Source of the DNA: Progne subis subis
Taxonomy: Eukaryota; Chordata; Aves; Passeriformes; Hirundinidae
Assembly (NCBI GenBank): GCA_022316685.1
Contig: JAKJHU010000030.1
Coordinates: forward strand, 15,332,018-15,396,017
Direction: 5' to 3'
Length of the DNA stretch: 64,000 bases
Of the stretch, positions 12,885 through 27,059 are shown piece after piece (within the stretch, counting starts at the first letter, position 1; the number at the start of each line of letters is the position of its first letter). Both the position numbers and the translations under genes were made by a program. The notes under the pieces were generated by a model. That model searched no databases. It saw nothing but the letters and a program-made list of their open reading frames with translations, and was not told the origin of the DNA.

Positions 12885-14439
12885 CAAGTAGGAGTATTTG
12901 ACATTTGTGAGATGAAAGATTTTTTTTTTTTTGATGAAATAATATATTTGTATGGTTTATTTTAGATGGAAAATTTCAAACAGTGAGAAGATAACAAAAG
13001 AAAACATCATTTTACTTCAGAAAAAAAAGGAGTGATACCAAGTTTTCATAGATGACAATAAATCAGATTAAAACAGAACTTTCCTGAAGCTGCAGATTCA
13101 CCTTTAGGTCCTTGACACATACGCAGTGACAGATTAAATCTGGTTGGCTGAAATTGTTCTGACTCTGGCTATCCACCAAACCTTTAAGGCACAGCTAATG
13201 CCAGAGTGTTTTAAGTCAAAAATCCAAATATGGACTGACCTTAAATACAACTTGCCTTATCACAGTATTTATTCCATGGAAGGGTGAGGCACATATATGG
13301 GGAGGGCTGAATCTGCCATCAATTTTAATATGCCATCACATTATGTTTAAGTATTAAGTACAGTTCTGCTGCTCCCAGAGGAAAGGAAACTTTAGCCAAG
13401 AAATGTCATTGGACAAGACAAACTTGAGCAAAAATATTCAATCTGATCTGTGAGAAAAAAACATACTGAAATCCAGAGAAACTGAAGTTTTGTGGGTGAG
13501 ATCAGTTCTATTAAGGGTATTAGCTGATCTTTAAATATTTAGCTCATCAACTGTATTTGGGAACAGGATGTAGAAGAGACAAAAAAATACCCTTATTTAT
13601 GTAGCCAACTCACTCTTTTTCTTTATAGTACAGTAGCATGGATATGCCCCAAACCACTTTGACCTTAGCTAATGAATTCTTTCACAGCAGAACTACCCAC
13701 TAATTCAAATGCTCCTTGCACGGTCTACTTGTCATAACAATCCTTGCATGGTTTTGAATGTGAAATCAGGACTTCTCTGGTATCTTCTCTTTGGATCTGG
13801 CACCAAATAACAAGAATGTCATCTGGAATCCCACACAGAGAAAGTGGATGGACAGACCTCACTTGACACGATTCCAATAAACATCCTTTGTCTTTGTTAC
13901 TCTCAGTAAAGTCCCAGCACTCTTTCCTCAGACCAGATCTCCCAGGACTATTTGAATTGCTACAGCCCATTAGGTAATTACAGACCAGGATTCCTCAAAT
14001 GCCAGAACATGGTCTGTGTTCACACTTACCTAGGTCTGGCAAGACCAAGAAACAACTAAGACTATAAGGAAAGCTGAGTCAGCAGTACAGTAGGCTGAAA
14101 ATGGAGGGGGTTCTTGGGCAGCAGGGAGTATTCTGTGTCCAGTTCTCTGAGGAGCAGGGTATTTGTCCAGTTCTGCTACCACTGGGTCTTCTGTCAGAGC
14201 ATGATGAGCTCATCTCTCACTCCCTCCTGACACCTGTGTGTGGTTCTCTGATAAACAGTGAAGAATGAAGATTATGTGCTTGATAATCACTTTTAGCAGA
14301 AGCACTTCAGCTTTGGCTGAGGAAACTGTTATCGAGCAACACATTGTTTGCTTTCACTCCTGAACCATCCCAGCTACCAGCCAATAGGAATAGAGGTGTC
14401 GTGCATAACAAAATATTAAAAATAAAATAGAGAATATAT
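12885..14439. other. Gene-free sequence
   Basis: No coding frame or classifiable repeat recognised. Confidence 0.5.
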
Positions 14440-16005
14440 CATCTGGTCCAACTGAGTCTGAAGATCTTCTTGACTTTGGCAGCCTTGAGGAGTGGGCCCA
14501 TGAAGTTCAACATGGCAAAGACCAAGGACCCTCACCAGGGTTGTAGCAATCCCCAATATCAACACAACCTAGAGGTGAAGAGATTGAGAGCAGTCCTATG
14601 GAGAAGCACTTCGAGGTACTGGTAGACAAAAAATTCTGAATGAATCGGCACTATGCACTTGCAGCCCAGAAAGCCAAGAGTATCCTGGTCTGTATAAAAA
14701 GGAAGTGTGCCCTGCAGGTTGTGATTCCTATCTCCACTCTGGTGAAGTCCACCTCCAGCTGCATCCAGCTCTGGATGTACAAGAAAGACATGAAACTGTT
14801 GGAACAAGTCAGGAGGAGGGTAGCAAGGGTGGTGTTGGGGGTTAGGTTCAGTTTTGTTTTGTTTTTTCTTTCCCTATAGAATTTTTCCCCCTCTTAAGTT
14901 GCTAATAGACTAAATACTGATGCTTAAAGGATACTTGACCTGCACAAAAGAAGTACCGAGGGTGGGGGAAGATCACTTAAGTTTGGAGGGAGGGAAAGGC
15001 TCAGGGGCTCTGGGAGCTGAGGGTGCCTTCTTCCTGCTCTCAGCATCGGAGAAGACTGTCAGGTGACTGCTGGCTGTGTGGAGTCCACTGTTGATGGAGG
15101 GTCCAGTCCTGGGAATTCTATCATCTGCTGGAGTGCCCAGGAATTCGGAGCCCCTCGCCTGCCCTGCTGGAGCTGGGTCAGCCCTGGTCCAGCCATCACG
15201 GCTTCTTCAGCACTGCTCACTTTGCCTGCCAGGACACCCCCCTGCCTGCCAGGACAACCCACCGTTTCCAGCCATCAGCCCCGAGTTTCCACCATTTTGG
15301 CTTGGTGCTCTTGGGGTCCCAAGAGATCAGACTGCCCAGGGCTTGTGAGACAAAGGCCCTTGGGGTTCTTGGTTCTGTTTATTTTTATTGTCATTGCTGT
15401 AGTTGTTGTTGTTTGTTTGTCCTGTTATATTTACTAGTAAAGGACTGTTATTTCTTTCCCCATAGCTCTGACTGAAAAGCCTTTTTAATCTTCTAAATTA
15501 TAATAACTTGGAGGGAAGGGATTGGAATTCCCCATTCCAAGAGAGGCCCTGCCTCTCCCTAGCAGATACCTGTCTTTTCAAACCAAGACAGGTGGTCAGG
15601 GGACTGGAGCACCTCTGCTCTGAAGAAAAACTGAGAAAGTTGAGATTATTCAGCCTAAAAACTCTGAGGAGACCTGACTGCAGCATTTCCATACTTAAAG
15701 AGGGCTTGTATGAAAAAGGGAGATGGGCTTTTTACTAGGAGTGTAGTGACAGAACAAAAGGCAAGGGTTTTAAACTAAAAAATGGTAAATTTGGATTAGA
15801 CATAAGGAGGAAATTATTTTACAGTGATGGTGAGATGCTGGAACAACAAGTTATCCAGAGAAGCTCTGGATGCTCCATCACAGAAAGCATTTAAAGTCAG
15901 GTTAGATGGGGCTTTGATCAACCTGATCCAGTGCAAGATGAAATGTTAGACTAGATGATCTTTCAAAGTCCCTTACAACCCAAACCGTTTGATTTTACAA
16001 TTCTT
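14440..16005 (+). mobile_element. CR1 LINE 3' fragment, interrupted by an LTR
   Basis: Bases 14440-14832 are the end of the CR1 reverse-transcriptase reading frame (GAGTGGGCCCATG, then CAATCCCCAATATCAA and GCAGCCCAGAAAGCCAA are typical). Bases 15591-16005 continue with the CR1 3' UTR. Removing the LTR at 14833-15590 and one copy of its GGTGG duplication restores the CR1 order. The element is old, with many mismatches and frameshifts. Confidence 0.88.
14833..15590 (+). mobile_element. Solo LTR nested in CR1, exact 5-bp target duplication
   Basis: The 758-bp element runs from TGTTGGGGGTTAGG to AACCAAGACA with GGTGG on both sides (14828-14832 and 15591-15595). It closely resembles an LTR type remembered as common in passerine genomes. 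The flanking CR1 halves join in register across the insertion, fixing both boundaries and the relative age: CR1 first, LTR later. The open frames at 15063-15437 lie within it and are not genes. Confidence 0.93.
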
Positions 16006-19000
16006 CACATCAAAACTCAGACTGTTGAAATAGAGAACAGATGGAAAGGTTGCTGTAGATGATAAAACAGAAGAGGCCTCCTTTTTCAGGCTCGTCTTTG
16101 TCCCTCTGTGTTGTAAATAACTGTTTTAAGGTCATTGAAAGCATCACCTTCAAAGGAGAAATATTGGTAAAACCAGGTTTAATATAAAAGCAAAAGCTTT
16201 ATAACAAAGTTTGTTGGCAAGTTTTCGCTCTATTACTTACCAGGTGGTTAAAGCACACAGAAAAACAGCAAACAAAAATCGATCAATCAATCAATCCAAA
16301 TTGAAATAAACCCAATACTATCTATGTATAGGCTGAGGGAGGGGTGAGGATAAAGAGGAATACAGAAGACCTTCCTGTCGCTGCACTAAACAGAGCCCAG
16401 ACCACACCAACAGGTAAAGCCTAAGGGCCCAACAGCACTTAATCTTAAGAGCACATAACCTTAACAGCAGTTAACAGCACTTAACATCACTAAATTGATA
16501 AGTTAAACTACTTGACAAAAGATTCATATATAATTTACAATATCACAACAGTAGCTTATTTACAGGCCTCACTTGCTTACTTATCTGAAGTACTTCAGAA
16601 TCTAGGAGAGCAACATTCCTAGTACATTTGCTATAGCACATTCACACTTGCATGCACGCAGAGCATGTACAAGGTATGTCTGTGAAAAATTCCTCTTGAA
16701 TTCAGTGGATTAGTCATGTCTGCCTTTGCATCCTCTTAGTGGGTGAAAGGTTGAGCCTTAAGGTGTGCGGATATCAGCCACATTGTTCAGCTGTGCTCCA
16801 ATCTTAGCAATATTCAGGTTTAGCAAACTCCAAAATTTGCTGGCTCTTAGGGCCCCCACTCAGAGGGATTTTGATGTTTGCAGCTGCTGCAGTCCAGGAG
16901 GGCTCCAAGGGTCTCACTTCGGACTGCTGTGTATGGGGTTGCAAGAGAGTTGTCTTTAGTCAGAGTAATTTTCCATCCTGGCTGCAATTCTGGCCAGTAA
17001 CTTTCTTTGAAAGTTTGACAATGGACCCTTGGGTTGCTGTTCAGGCAAGAAAAATAAATTTCCAATGCTGTTTGTTAAAAAAGCAGGAGCTCATTAGACA
17101 GCATTAGTTCCTGGGAGCAGACAGTGTTTCTGACAAGCTCAAGAGAAGCTGAGCCCAGGTGCTGCTCAACGTTTCTCAGATGATACTGAGACTGTGGGGG
17201 AGAAAGTGGGATGTACCACCACACTGATGCATTTGCTTCAGACACTTCAGACTTGCCTTTTTTTTTTTCTTGCAGTCACTGTATTTTTAGGAATTCTCTT
17301 TACAAGCTCAGCTCAGGTACTTGCTTATGAAAGAAGCAGTCCCTTCCCTTTCCCAGTCATTCCACTGGTAGAGTCATATTTATCTTAATTTCAATATGTC
17401 AGTTATCAAGAAGTAACAAACAAATTTTTCCCTCTGCAAGGCAAAGTTGCATACTGCTTTAAGGTTTTCAGCTAGCATTTTCAAATAGGCTGTTGTAACA
17501 CTCACATGCCAGTCTGCTTATGACAGCTACAGTTGACTCTGCTACAGTCAAGTCCTTTGGTTTTGTGTTTGGGATTTTTCCTAATATTTCATTTCATTAG
17601 CTTCCCTTGGCATTTTATAGATGCTCACAGGGTATCCCAGGAGAGCAAGGAGAACTACTTCATTCATTAGCTCTACTTTCCTCGCACAATTTTTCAGCTG
17701 TTAAACAGCTGGTTTTGAAACCACAAGAGAATACAAATTCATAGAACTGAGTTCCAGGAGGGGACGCATTAATTTAAACTGTCATATTTAATGCAAACCA
17801 TCTTATGTCAACCAGTTACCTCTGTATTTAACCCAATTACTTGTGCTGAACAAAAGCATAGCTTGTGGTTGACTAAAATATGTACATGACACTTGATTCA
17901 CACACATAAATTCATGTCTCTATCATCTCATCAGAGATTAGTTCTGGGCATTAATCACACTCAGCACTAAATATTTGGGCCTTATTCTTCATTTGAATGA
18001 CTCTGGATCTGTTGGCAGCCACTGCTTTTGAGCCACTGTTGTTTGAGTAAGAAACCCATTAGCACACATAACTTTTTTTTCCAGAGGCGTTTCTTTGCTA
18101 GAATCCAGTCACTGCTCAGTCATTTATTTCACAAATTCAACACAATCAATATCTTCAAGTGAAATGCATCTTCTCAAGTCTAAGAAATCAGGTATAGACC
18201 TCTTTTTCTCATATTTTCTTCAATTATTAAGGTTGATTTTTGTTCTTGAGAGCACAAATTCCCACAGGCCATTCTGGCATCATCATCAGCAATACCATAC
18301 AGTGAAATCATTTTACTTTTCATACTTGCTGTGCCCATTTATACATCCAAAAATTACTGCTTTAATACCTCTTGCTACCGCACTTTCATGGATATGCATG
18401 TTTAGTGAATTTCACAGTTGCTGCTTCCCATACCAGCCCCTCCTTTTGCAACTAAAGTTGCAAAACAGCTTTGAAGATCTGTGATGCTAAAAATATATAA
18501 AGTGTGAGTTGAACCTCAACTACCTGTAAGTTTTTCAAAAAATGCTGCATTAACCAGTTAAAACTGAAAAGGCATTAAAGCTGAAGGCACAGAGTGAGAA
18601 GTCCAAATAACCAGAAATTAGTAATTAAGTTTAAAATAAGTTACATTTCTCTGCTGAAATCCTCCCATCTAGCTTTGGTCCGTTTCTATCGCAAACTCGC
18701 AGACGTGGCAGAAGTGCGGCTGAGACTGATGCCGAGACAAAATATAGGAGTTCTGGTGTGTAATTGAGCAAAAGTCCACAAGAGGGGGGTACCAGCCGCA
18801 AGCAAAGCCTGCCCTGGAAATGGGATGTGCCTGGGTAGATCTGCAGAGTGTTTTGCAGTGAGGTTTCACCTACATGGCAGTGCTTTTGGGGACCCTTTGG
18901 AGAAGAGCACCCAGCCCCAGAGTATTTTTCACTTAGACAGCCCAATCTTGGTTGTTTTTTAGGATTCTAAAGTAACTGAAACAGTATCTATATAAAATAG

Positions 19001-21831
19001 TTGACAATAACATGTATTGAAGTAAACAATTGAAAATATCCTATCAGTTACTTCAACTTTTGAGATACTAGGAAACAAAGTCTCATTGTAGAAAGTAGTA
19101 TAGCAGCACCTAACAATAGAATTTGTTCCCATGCCTTTATAGGAAAGGTAAAAACCCCAGATATCCCTTTTTTACAGGGGAGGTTACTGGGTCAAAACGG
19201 CAGATCTCACTTAGGCCAGCACTGCTCATATATGACTGCACCATACAGAGCAGTACTTATATCCCCATTTAACCCTTTTTCTTACATTTTGGCCCTAGAT
19301 ACTTTGTGTGGGGCTCTTTTTTCAATCTTGAGAGCTTGAAGCACAAAAGTCTAAAGTACAAGTCCTATAAAATTTGTTTTAGATCTTGATTTTCAATGCA
19401 GCTCCATTCTCTTTTCCTCAATGGTGAATGCTATGTAGGGAAATACTTCTGTAATCAGGGCACTGCGATTGCTGTTTGGCTGAAGAATCAAAAGCTCAAC
19501 CTGAGGATCCTGACATTTCCAAACAATACAGCATGAATTTCTCCAGCCTTGATGAAAGTTGAAGGCAACAAATGTTCTTGAAAATCAATCGTGTAAATCT
19601 TACTTTTAGCTAAGAAAACTTGGGTAACTTTAGGTAAATGTGTGTAGTTTCAGGTAAATACAGTGTTTATGTTTCCTGACATTTACATTTCCCCTGAAAT
19701 GCCTTTGCAGTCATTAGGCACTCCTTTCTCCTTTTGAAAGGTAGATGATTGCTGGTTACTTCTGCTGCCATCCTGGAGCTGTTGTAACTTAGATCTATTA
19801 CAACAGGGTGCAATGGAAATTAATTAATTGTAGCTGAAACTCCAGGTCTGGAGGAAAGGGACATGGGTTTTTTTCCCACTAGAGGTGATTATTAGCTTAT
19901 TATACACAAGTACAAAGTCCTATAGGAGGCCATAAATACTGTTAAAGCACTTCCTGCAAGGGTTTAATGTAGGAACATTCATCTACATTTTGACACTGGG
20001 GCTCTGGAGCATCTAAAGAGTGACCACACTCTACCATGGGCAGAGCAGTCTTGGAGACAGTACTTATCCCACCAGTCCTGGCCGTGTACCTCCATGTTTT
20101 GCCCTCACTCTTAGTGACTAAGTCAGGGAAGGGTGATAACCCAACTTAAGTGTGAATCCTCTTGGCCTTTCACCAGGATGGGTGCTTGTGACTGGTTGTA
20201 GTAGGAAGTAGCCCTACAAAGCTTGACTTCTTCAATTACTGTATGGACCATGTCCATTGCCTGTCCTGGACATCACTTCTGAGGGACCCAGCTGCTCCTC
20301 AGAGGAAGAAAGGAAGCCAGGAATGACCATCAGCAAGCCTGATTCTAGCTCATCAGCATTGTTGAAAACCAGCCCACTCTTGTACACAAAAGGACAAAAC
20401 TGTGAGCCAGGGACCTGCCCTAAGCCAGGGAAAGCAGAATCCATGGGACATGGACTTGGCATTGACAAAAACATGTGGAAGATGCTTGAGCTGGGACAAA
20501 ACTAGAAAAGGGCATTCAGCAGTCACCATCTAGAGATGAAGGGTGGAGACAGCAGCAGTTTGGGCAGCTGACTATAATAGCAGGAGTGAAATGGGCTTGA
20601 GCCATGGTTTTGGCAACCTGAGTAAAGAGACTGAGCTTCATCTGAGGTACAGGTTATATTCCCCTGGTGAAGGAAAAGCATGTGAGAAGGCAGAGCAGCC
20701 TTTCATACAGGGGTTCTCATTCCATTTCCACTGCCTCTTATTCAAAGCAAAGTTTGATATAGGTGAGTTAATTTCAGTCACTTTTATTGAGAAAAGTATT
20801 AGAGTGTGAAAAAATATATGAAAGCCTCACCAGGTAAGACAAGTAGTGTTAAGTGAAGCAGTTGAAATACTAACATGTAGGAGAATAAAGATTAGAAGAG
20901 AATTCTGATATGAAAAACAAAAAACAAATCAGGAGATCAGAAGAGAGCAACCCAGCAGTACTGAGGACGTCTCTCCTCCACAGAGCAATGGAAGTCAGCT
21001 CCTCCCCATCTGACTCATGTTCTTTTCTGACAAGCAAAGAGCCTTAGGACATTTTACCATGGCCAGTGAGCCCAGTAGCTTATTAGTTCTAGCTCTATAT
21101 TTGTTATGCATTCTCATAAAAACATCTTTGGGTTTGGTAGTTGGCTTTTTAATAGTGTTTATCCTGCCTTAAGAATTTTTGCTTAGAAAATAAAAGTTAC
21201 CTGAACCAAGTGGCTTCTATGTTTCACCACTGTGAATCACTGTAAAGATCAGTATCTTCAAGAAATTGAAAGAAGGGATGTTAAGTTTCACTAAACTAGG
21301 CTTGGACTTCAGAGGTAAATACAAAAGTGCATTTAGGAGTACTTTTCCAGTTTTTGAAGATTAAGAAGCAATTGCACCCCCTAATGAGAAATTAGAGTAG
21401 ATGCAAAAGAGACTGAAAAGAAACAGGGAAGATGGATGACAGAGAAAATACACATAACTGAGTGGCAGAACTTATCTGCAACTTGAAATGATGTATTATC
21501 AGAAGGCTTTATCACATGCTCCTACAGTCTAAAGAGACAATGTTTAGTTTACAAAGCAAGCAAGCAAGAAACCAAACACCCTGCTAAAAGGAATTTGCTA
21601 GCTGTGTGGATCCTCTCCTTGTTTTGTATGTCAGACATCTTGCTGTAATGTGCTCCTCTACAGTGTACAATTACAGACCGTCCTCATTCTTATTGACATT
21701 TCCAACCTATAATATTCAGTTATAAATTTCACCCATCTTAGATGCCAAATGATTTGGGCTTTTATTGGCAATCAGTATTAATTTTTATGAAGTCATGTGG
21801 AATTTGGTATGTGACAATTAACCGTCCTGAC
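16006..21831. other. Gene-free sequence with an unclassified possible ancient LTR segment
   Basis: No gene is supported. The segment at about 16150-17110 has features seen in degraded minus-strand LTRs (a GGTTTAATATAAAAGCAAAAG-like stretch, a 4-bp ATCA short repeat at 16268-16286 and a composition shift), but I could not find termini or duplications. The rest is unremarkable AT-rich DNA. Confidence 0.35.
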
Positions 21832-22245
21832 ATTCACAGAATAGAATCACTGAGATTGGAAAATACCTTTAAGTTCATCAAATCCAACCATTAACACAGC
21901 ACTGCTAAGTCCACCACTAAGCCATGTCTCTAGGCACCACATCTACTCTTCTTCTACATACTTCCATATTTGGTAACTCCATCACTTCCCTGGGTAGCCT
22001 GTTCCAGCCTGACAACCCATTCCATGAAGAAATTTTTTCCTAATAATCAATCCAAACCTCCCCTAGTACAATAGAGAACATTTCCTTTCATCCTGTCACT
22101 TGTTACCTGGGAGAAGAGACCAACTCCCATCTAATTAAAACCTCCTTTCGGGAAGTTGCAGAGACCCATAAGGTCTCCCCTGAGCCTCCTTTTTTTCAGA
22201 CTAAACTCCCCCAGCTCCTTCATCAGACTTGTACTCCAGTAAGTT
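21832..22245 (-). mobile_element. CR1 LINE 3' end, minus orientation
   Basis: Starts with the reverse complement of the CR1 tail (CACAGAATAGAATCACTGAG). It follows the CR1 order: TCAAATCCAACC, then CTGGGTAGCCTGTTCCAGCC, TGAAGAAATTTTTTCCTAAT and AGGTCTCCCCTGAGCC. It is 5'-truncated like most CR1 copies. Confidence 0.9.
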
Positions 22246-25200
22246 TGCTCAGCAGCAGGATAAAGTTACTCAAAGCAGAGTTGAAGTGGATTAATTCCTG
22301 TAAGTGTTTGTTTGGGTTTTTAAAGTATTTTCTAAGCTCTCTCTTGTTCCCTTCTAGTTTTCTGGCTTGTCCTTCCTATCTGCATTCCAGAGCTCACCTG
22401 TTTCTGAATTTCCAGAGCATGGATGGATTACTGTAGATGTGTAATTTGCAATTCCACTGCACAGGAATTCACAAATATGCCCAGCTCTTCTGTTCATAGA
22501 GCTAGTGCACCTCTTGCTTCAGCATTGAGGCATATTGAACTTGAATATGTGATTGTCATCTGGGTGAACCTGAGCTCCACCTATGTAGAAACAAATTACT
22601 TGCCAAGGAAACAATGGAGTGGAGCAGCCTCTGGGGTCCATAAAGAGAATGTGTTTGGATTGCATGTGGAGATCAAGCAGCACAGAGGCTGCATTTCTGT
22701 TCAGTGCTGTTTAACTGCTCAAAAGGAAAACATTTTTTAAAAACGCCGCTGCAATGCTGAAATAATTCTCCACCTTAACTCTGTCTTCTGGTTCTTCAAC
22801 CCTTTTTTCCTTACTCATGATCTGTAGCCTATCTGCTATCTATTAACCATACTCCTACATCACCATCTTCTCACCATAAGCCTGAAGACTGTAGTGCATT
22901 GTGAAAACATTTTGCTGTCTTCAGCAAGGAAAAACTAGGAAATGTCTGTGAAACATATCATCAAAATCAGAGAAAAACATAAAACACTGCCACAAACTGG
23001 TGTGAGATTTGTCATTTTTAAAATAAGGAGTTAGCCTCTGCCTTCCCATCCTTCCAACCTAGTCATCTCATTTGGGATTATGGATATCATTGGCTGAACA
23101 CTCACTGACTCTACAGAGTAAGAAAAATAGGCAAACATATTGATAGTATGTTAAAAAATCACCATGTGAAATCTGAGACAAAATGATAGAAAAATGGACA
23201 ACATAATCCCAGCCTTACAAAGAAAACAGAACCAAGAAGGGGACAAATGCTTATAGGCATAGTTGTCAGGGCTGCCATAGGATATGTAGCCACTGGCTAC
23301 ACCACCGCCTGTGTGTTGCCTATATCCCTCAAACCCAAATAACTCTATATTACTGCCCAGATTCCTCAGGAATTGCAGCTTTGCCCCCAGATAGGTACCT
23401 TTTAAAATAGTCTGTACTATCTAACTGCAAAGAACATAATAGCTATGGCTTTAATTCCCTAATTATGCATTAATAAGAGACAAATTATTTCACAATGTTC
23501 CTGCTGGAATAGAGCAAAAATATTGCTAAACATCCCCTGGTACACTTTAAAAAAACAATATATCATCAGGATGAACTTTCATGGTGTGTTGCATAATATT
23601 TTTAACTTCTTAATATAATTCCAGTTCATGCTTTACATGTATATTTGATAATGTTTTTGCTGTTGTTCAGACACTAAGCTGTTTTTTTGACATTCATTAA
23701 AATAATTCTGAAAACATTTGCAGAGTTCATTGTGATCCGCCTTCCAGCTCCACTCTACTACCTCTTTTAAAAAATTAATTTAACCACCAAGCTTCTCAAT
23801 AAATGTCAACATAAAGGACAGCAGTTTTATTATTCCTTCACACACCCACTGATATAAACATAATGATAACAGCTTTTTATGTAAGTGGCCTCTTGCTTCA
23901 GAGCTTGAAGCATCTCTGATTCCGAGTAACTGCAGTTTCATGAAGTTATCCTTCTAGTTCTTCAAGATCCCTACCACGCCTCATCCAAACATTTACCTGA
24001 TGCTCTGATGCTTCTCATGTGATGAGTGAAACACAAGAATAGATATTTTTCTTTTGTCTTTCAGTCTACACACCAAACTTGCTCCATCTATCTACCTGTG
24101 CAGGTAGAAGGCCATTACTAATTAATTAATGACAAGGAGGCATAGTGAGACCGAGGCTTTTTGTCATGTGTAGCACATCCATGGATGCTGCACACACTGT
24201 CAGTGACGCTGCAGACATTGGTCTGTAGCACACATGCATGTGCTCCTGGGGGAAGTTGTGACCAGGAATCAGGGACATGTGTTTTGTGGCTCTGCAGCTG
24301 AAGATGGCTCAGAATGATGCCTGCTTTTGCACAGGAGGCAGGCTTCATCAAGTGATTTATTTTTTATACCCTGGAGTTCAGCCAACCATTTCTGGTTATT
24401 CCAACATCACACCACTGCCCTGCCAATTACTTATTGTCTAAGTCTGAAAACAGCATTTTGCTGAGAGAAGCTGCATCTTGAGAAGGGTTAAAATAAAAGA
24501 CTGCACAACTCCAGCCTCATCTTGGGAGCCTTTATTTCCTGGTTGTAAAGTTGTCATAAAGTTTTAGAAATTCCTGCTTCAGCCTTTTCATATTTGCCAC
24601 TGTGAGATTTAAACCATTAAAAGATGTTTCACAGTAGTCATTTTGGCAGGGTAATGCAAATGAAATAAGAAGTTACTCATTCTAGAAAAAAAAAAATTAA
24701 AATATTCAGGAATTCAGGCACATAAATTGTAAAGTTGGAAAATAAGTTCATGGCATTTAACAACAATAAAATCAGTAGCTTTATCTAGCTATCCACGTTA
24801 TTTACAATAACATAAGCAAAAAAAGGTAGCTCTTACAGTGAACTTACTTTTCAAGAAATGTAAATATGCCAAGCTCTTCACCACAGCCAGGAGAGTGAGA
24901 GTAAATGAAGAAGGAGCAGGGATCCACTCATTTTCAGTGGCTGGAAATACAGAAATATTCTGATAGCATCTGAGCCTCAAACAGATGCATCTGTCAGAAT
25001 TCTGCAATTGTTTCAATTCCCAGCACTAACCACTCCAAACAGAAGTATCAAGAAAAATGACTCACAAATTACATAATCTTGAAAGAAATATTGCATGGGT
25101 GCTTCATATAGAGAAGGCAATTTCTTGAGGTGGAAGGAGAATAAGCATGCAGTTTTATTGATCATCTAGTAAGACTTAATTATAGCTTGCAGCCAGAGAA

Positions 25201-26439
25201 ACACCCACACTTACTCTTTCTCATACATTCTATAGATTGCTGCCCTCTGCTCTGGCTCAAGCACAGAAGCTACAGGTGACTTGGACAATACAAAAAGTTC
25301 ATGCTCTGCAGTGGGTTACACATACCTGTTGTGACCAAAATAACCTTACAGCTGCATCAAGCAGGATCCTCATGGGGTGAAGGGTTTAGTGTAGTTGGCA
25401 CTAAAGGGGAAGAAGAAATTCTGCTCTTAAAATCTAGTCTTAAAATTACCACATCTTCATTCACAGGACTCTGCTTTCGTCTGTTTCCTTATCCACCATT
25501 CTTCTTTCTATTGGTCATTTCATTTTGTTCTGCTCCTTGGTACAGTTCTGACTATGCACTTGCATTAGTCTGGTATTAATTTTCAGCAATTGTTGGTTCA
25601 TGTATATCAATTCACATTTCTTTAGAAGCCTTTACAAACCTTTTGAAGGTTTGTGTTGGTTCCAGTAACTTGAAGGCTATGGCTCTTCTTGTGTTTGGTC
25701 TCTAGCATGAAAAACCTGGAAGGGTTAAACACCGTTTAACTCAATCTGCAGAGATTGGACCATAAGGAAAAGGCATTTTTAGCAGGCACAAGGAATATTT
25801 ATAAACTGGATATAGGAAATCAAGTGCAGATGTATTTAAGAAATTCAGTCTCCAGTGGTTTAAAACTACACATTGTTCAAAAGCAGCTCCTGCTGTGAAC
25901 ATGTTTTTATAGATAGATGTCTATGATTTTAGATGTTACTGCTGCACCAGAATTTGTTTCATTGTCAAGGGAATAACCATCATTATTGGATGAGGCCCAT
26001 ATGATTGCCAACTAGAAAAAACTGTGTTTGATCTCTTTAGCTCACAGGATCTTCACTTTTAGCCTGAACTGCTGATGTGATGAATGAACCAAAGCCCCAT
26101 CTCTTAATGGCTTACAATTTCACCTGGATTTTTTCAAAAGTGCCAAAGTGGTTTAATCTCATTTTACTGAGAAGCTACCAGAGGCTTTCTCCCCTCTTCA
26201 AAATCTACTCAGTTTTAACACTGCAAAGATCTAATTTCTTTTAGCTCCACGTGGATGTAATTGGTTTTGATTATCCTTTCACCAGTTCCTGCTGAAGTCC
26301 TGTCATGTTTCACAGGTTTCTCACTTTTAAATATTGTTATGCTGTGATAGATAGACATGTTTGATATTGTTGGATTGCAACAAGTACACAGCCCAAGAAA
26401 AGTCCCTCTTGGAGAAATGGGAGAACCACAGGTTAATGT
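22246..26439. other. Gene-free sequence
   Basis: No coding signal, RNA gene or classifiable repeat recognised. Confidence 0.5.
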
Positions 26440-27035
26440 CCTTGAAGAGTTCAACACTGAAAGAGGAAGCTCAGGATAATCCTGGGCTGCATCAAAAGCA
26501 GTGTGGCCAGCAAGGATGAGGGAAGGGACGCTGCTCCTCTGCCCTGCTCTGGTGAGACCTCATACGGAGTGCTGTGGGGAGCCCAACACAAGACACACAT
26601 GGATCCATTGGAATGAGTCCAGACGAGAGCCACAAAGTTGATCATAGGAGGTGCAGCAGCTCTCTAATGAAGACAGGCTAAGAGCGATAGGGTTGTTCAG
26701 CCCGGAGAAGACTGTGGAGAGCTTACAGCGCCTCCAGTACAACTGGCTACAACGACCTTTCGACCTTTCGTAAGAGCATGGAGTGATAGGATAAAGACGA
26801 ATGGCTTCAAACTGAAGGTGAGTAGATTTAGACTAGATATTAGTAAGAAATTATTTACTGTGAGAGTGGTGCGGCACGGGAACAGGCTGCCCAGAGAAGC
26901 CGTCGATGCCTGGTTCCTGAGAGTGTTCAAGGCTGGGCTAGATGGAGCTTTGAGCAACCTGGTCTAGTAAAAGGTGTCGCTGCCCAACCTTCCAATATCG
27001 CTTCCAACCCAAACCTTTCCACGATTCTGTGATTT
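26440..27035 (+). mobile_element. CR1 LINE 3' fragment abutting the SQLE CpG island
   Basis: Typical CR1 order: CTGGGCTGCATCAAAAGCAG, GCTCTGGTGAGACCTCATAC, GAACAGGCTGCCCAGAGAAG, GATGGAGCTTTGAGCAACCT, ending ACGATTCTGTGATTT. The tail ends about 25 bases before the CpG-dense region begins. Confidence 0.92.
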
Positions 27036-27059
27036 CTCCGATGGGTATTATTTTCTTCC

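Noticed and set aside
15063..15437. 124-codon plus-strand frame as a gene
   Set aside because: It lies entirely within the solo LTR at 14833-15590.
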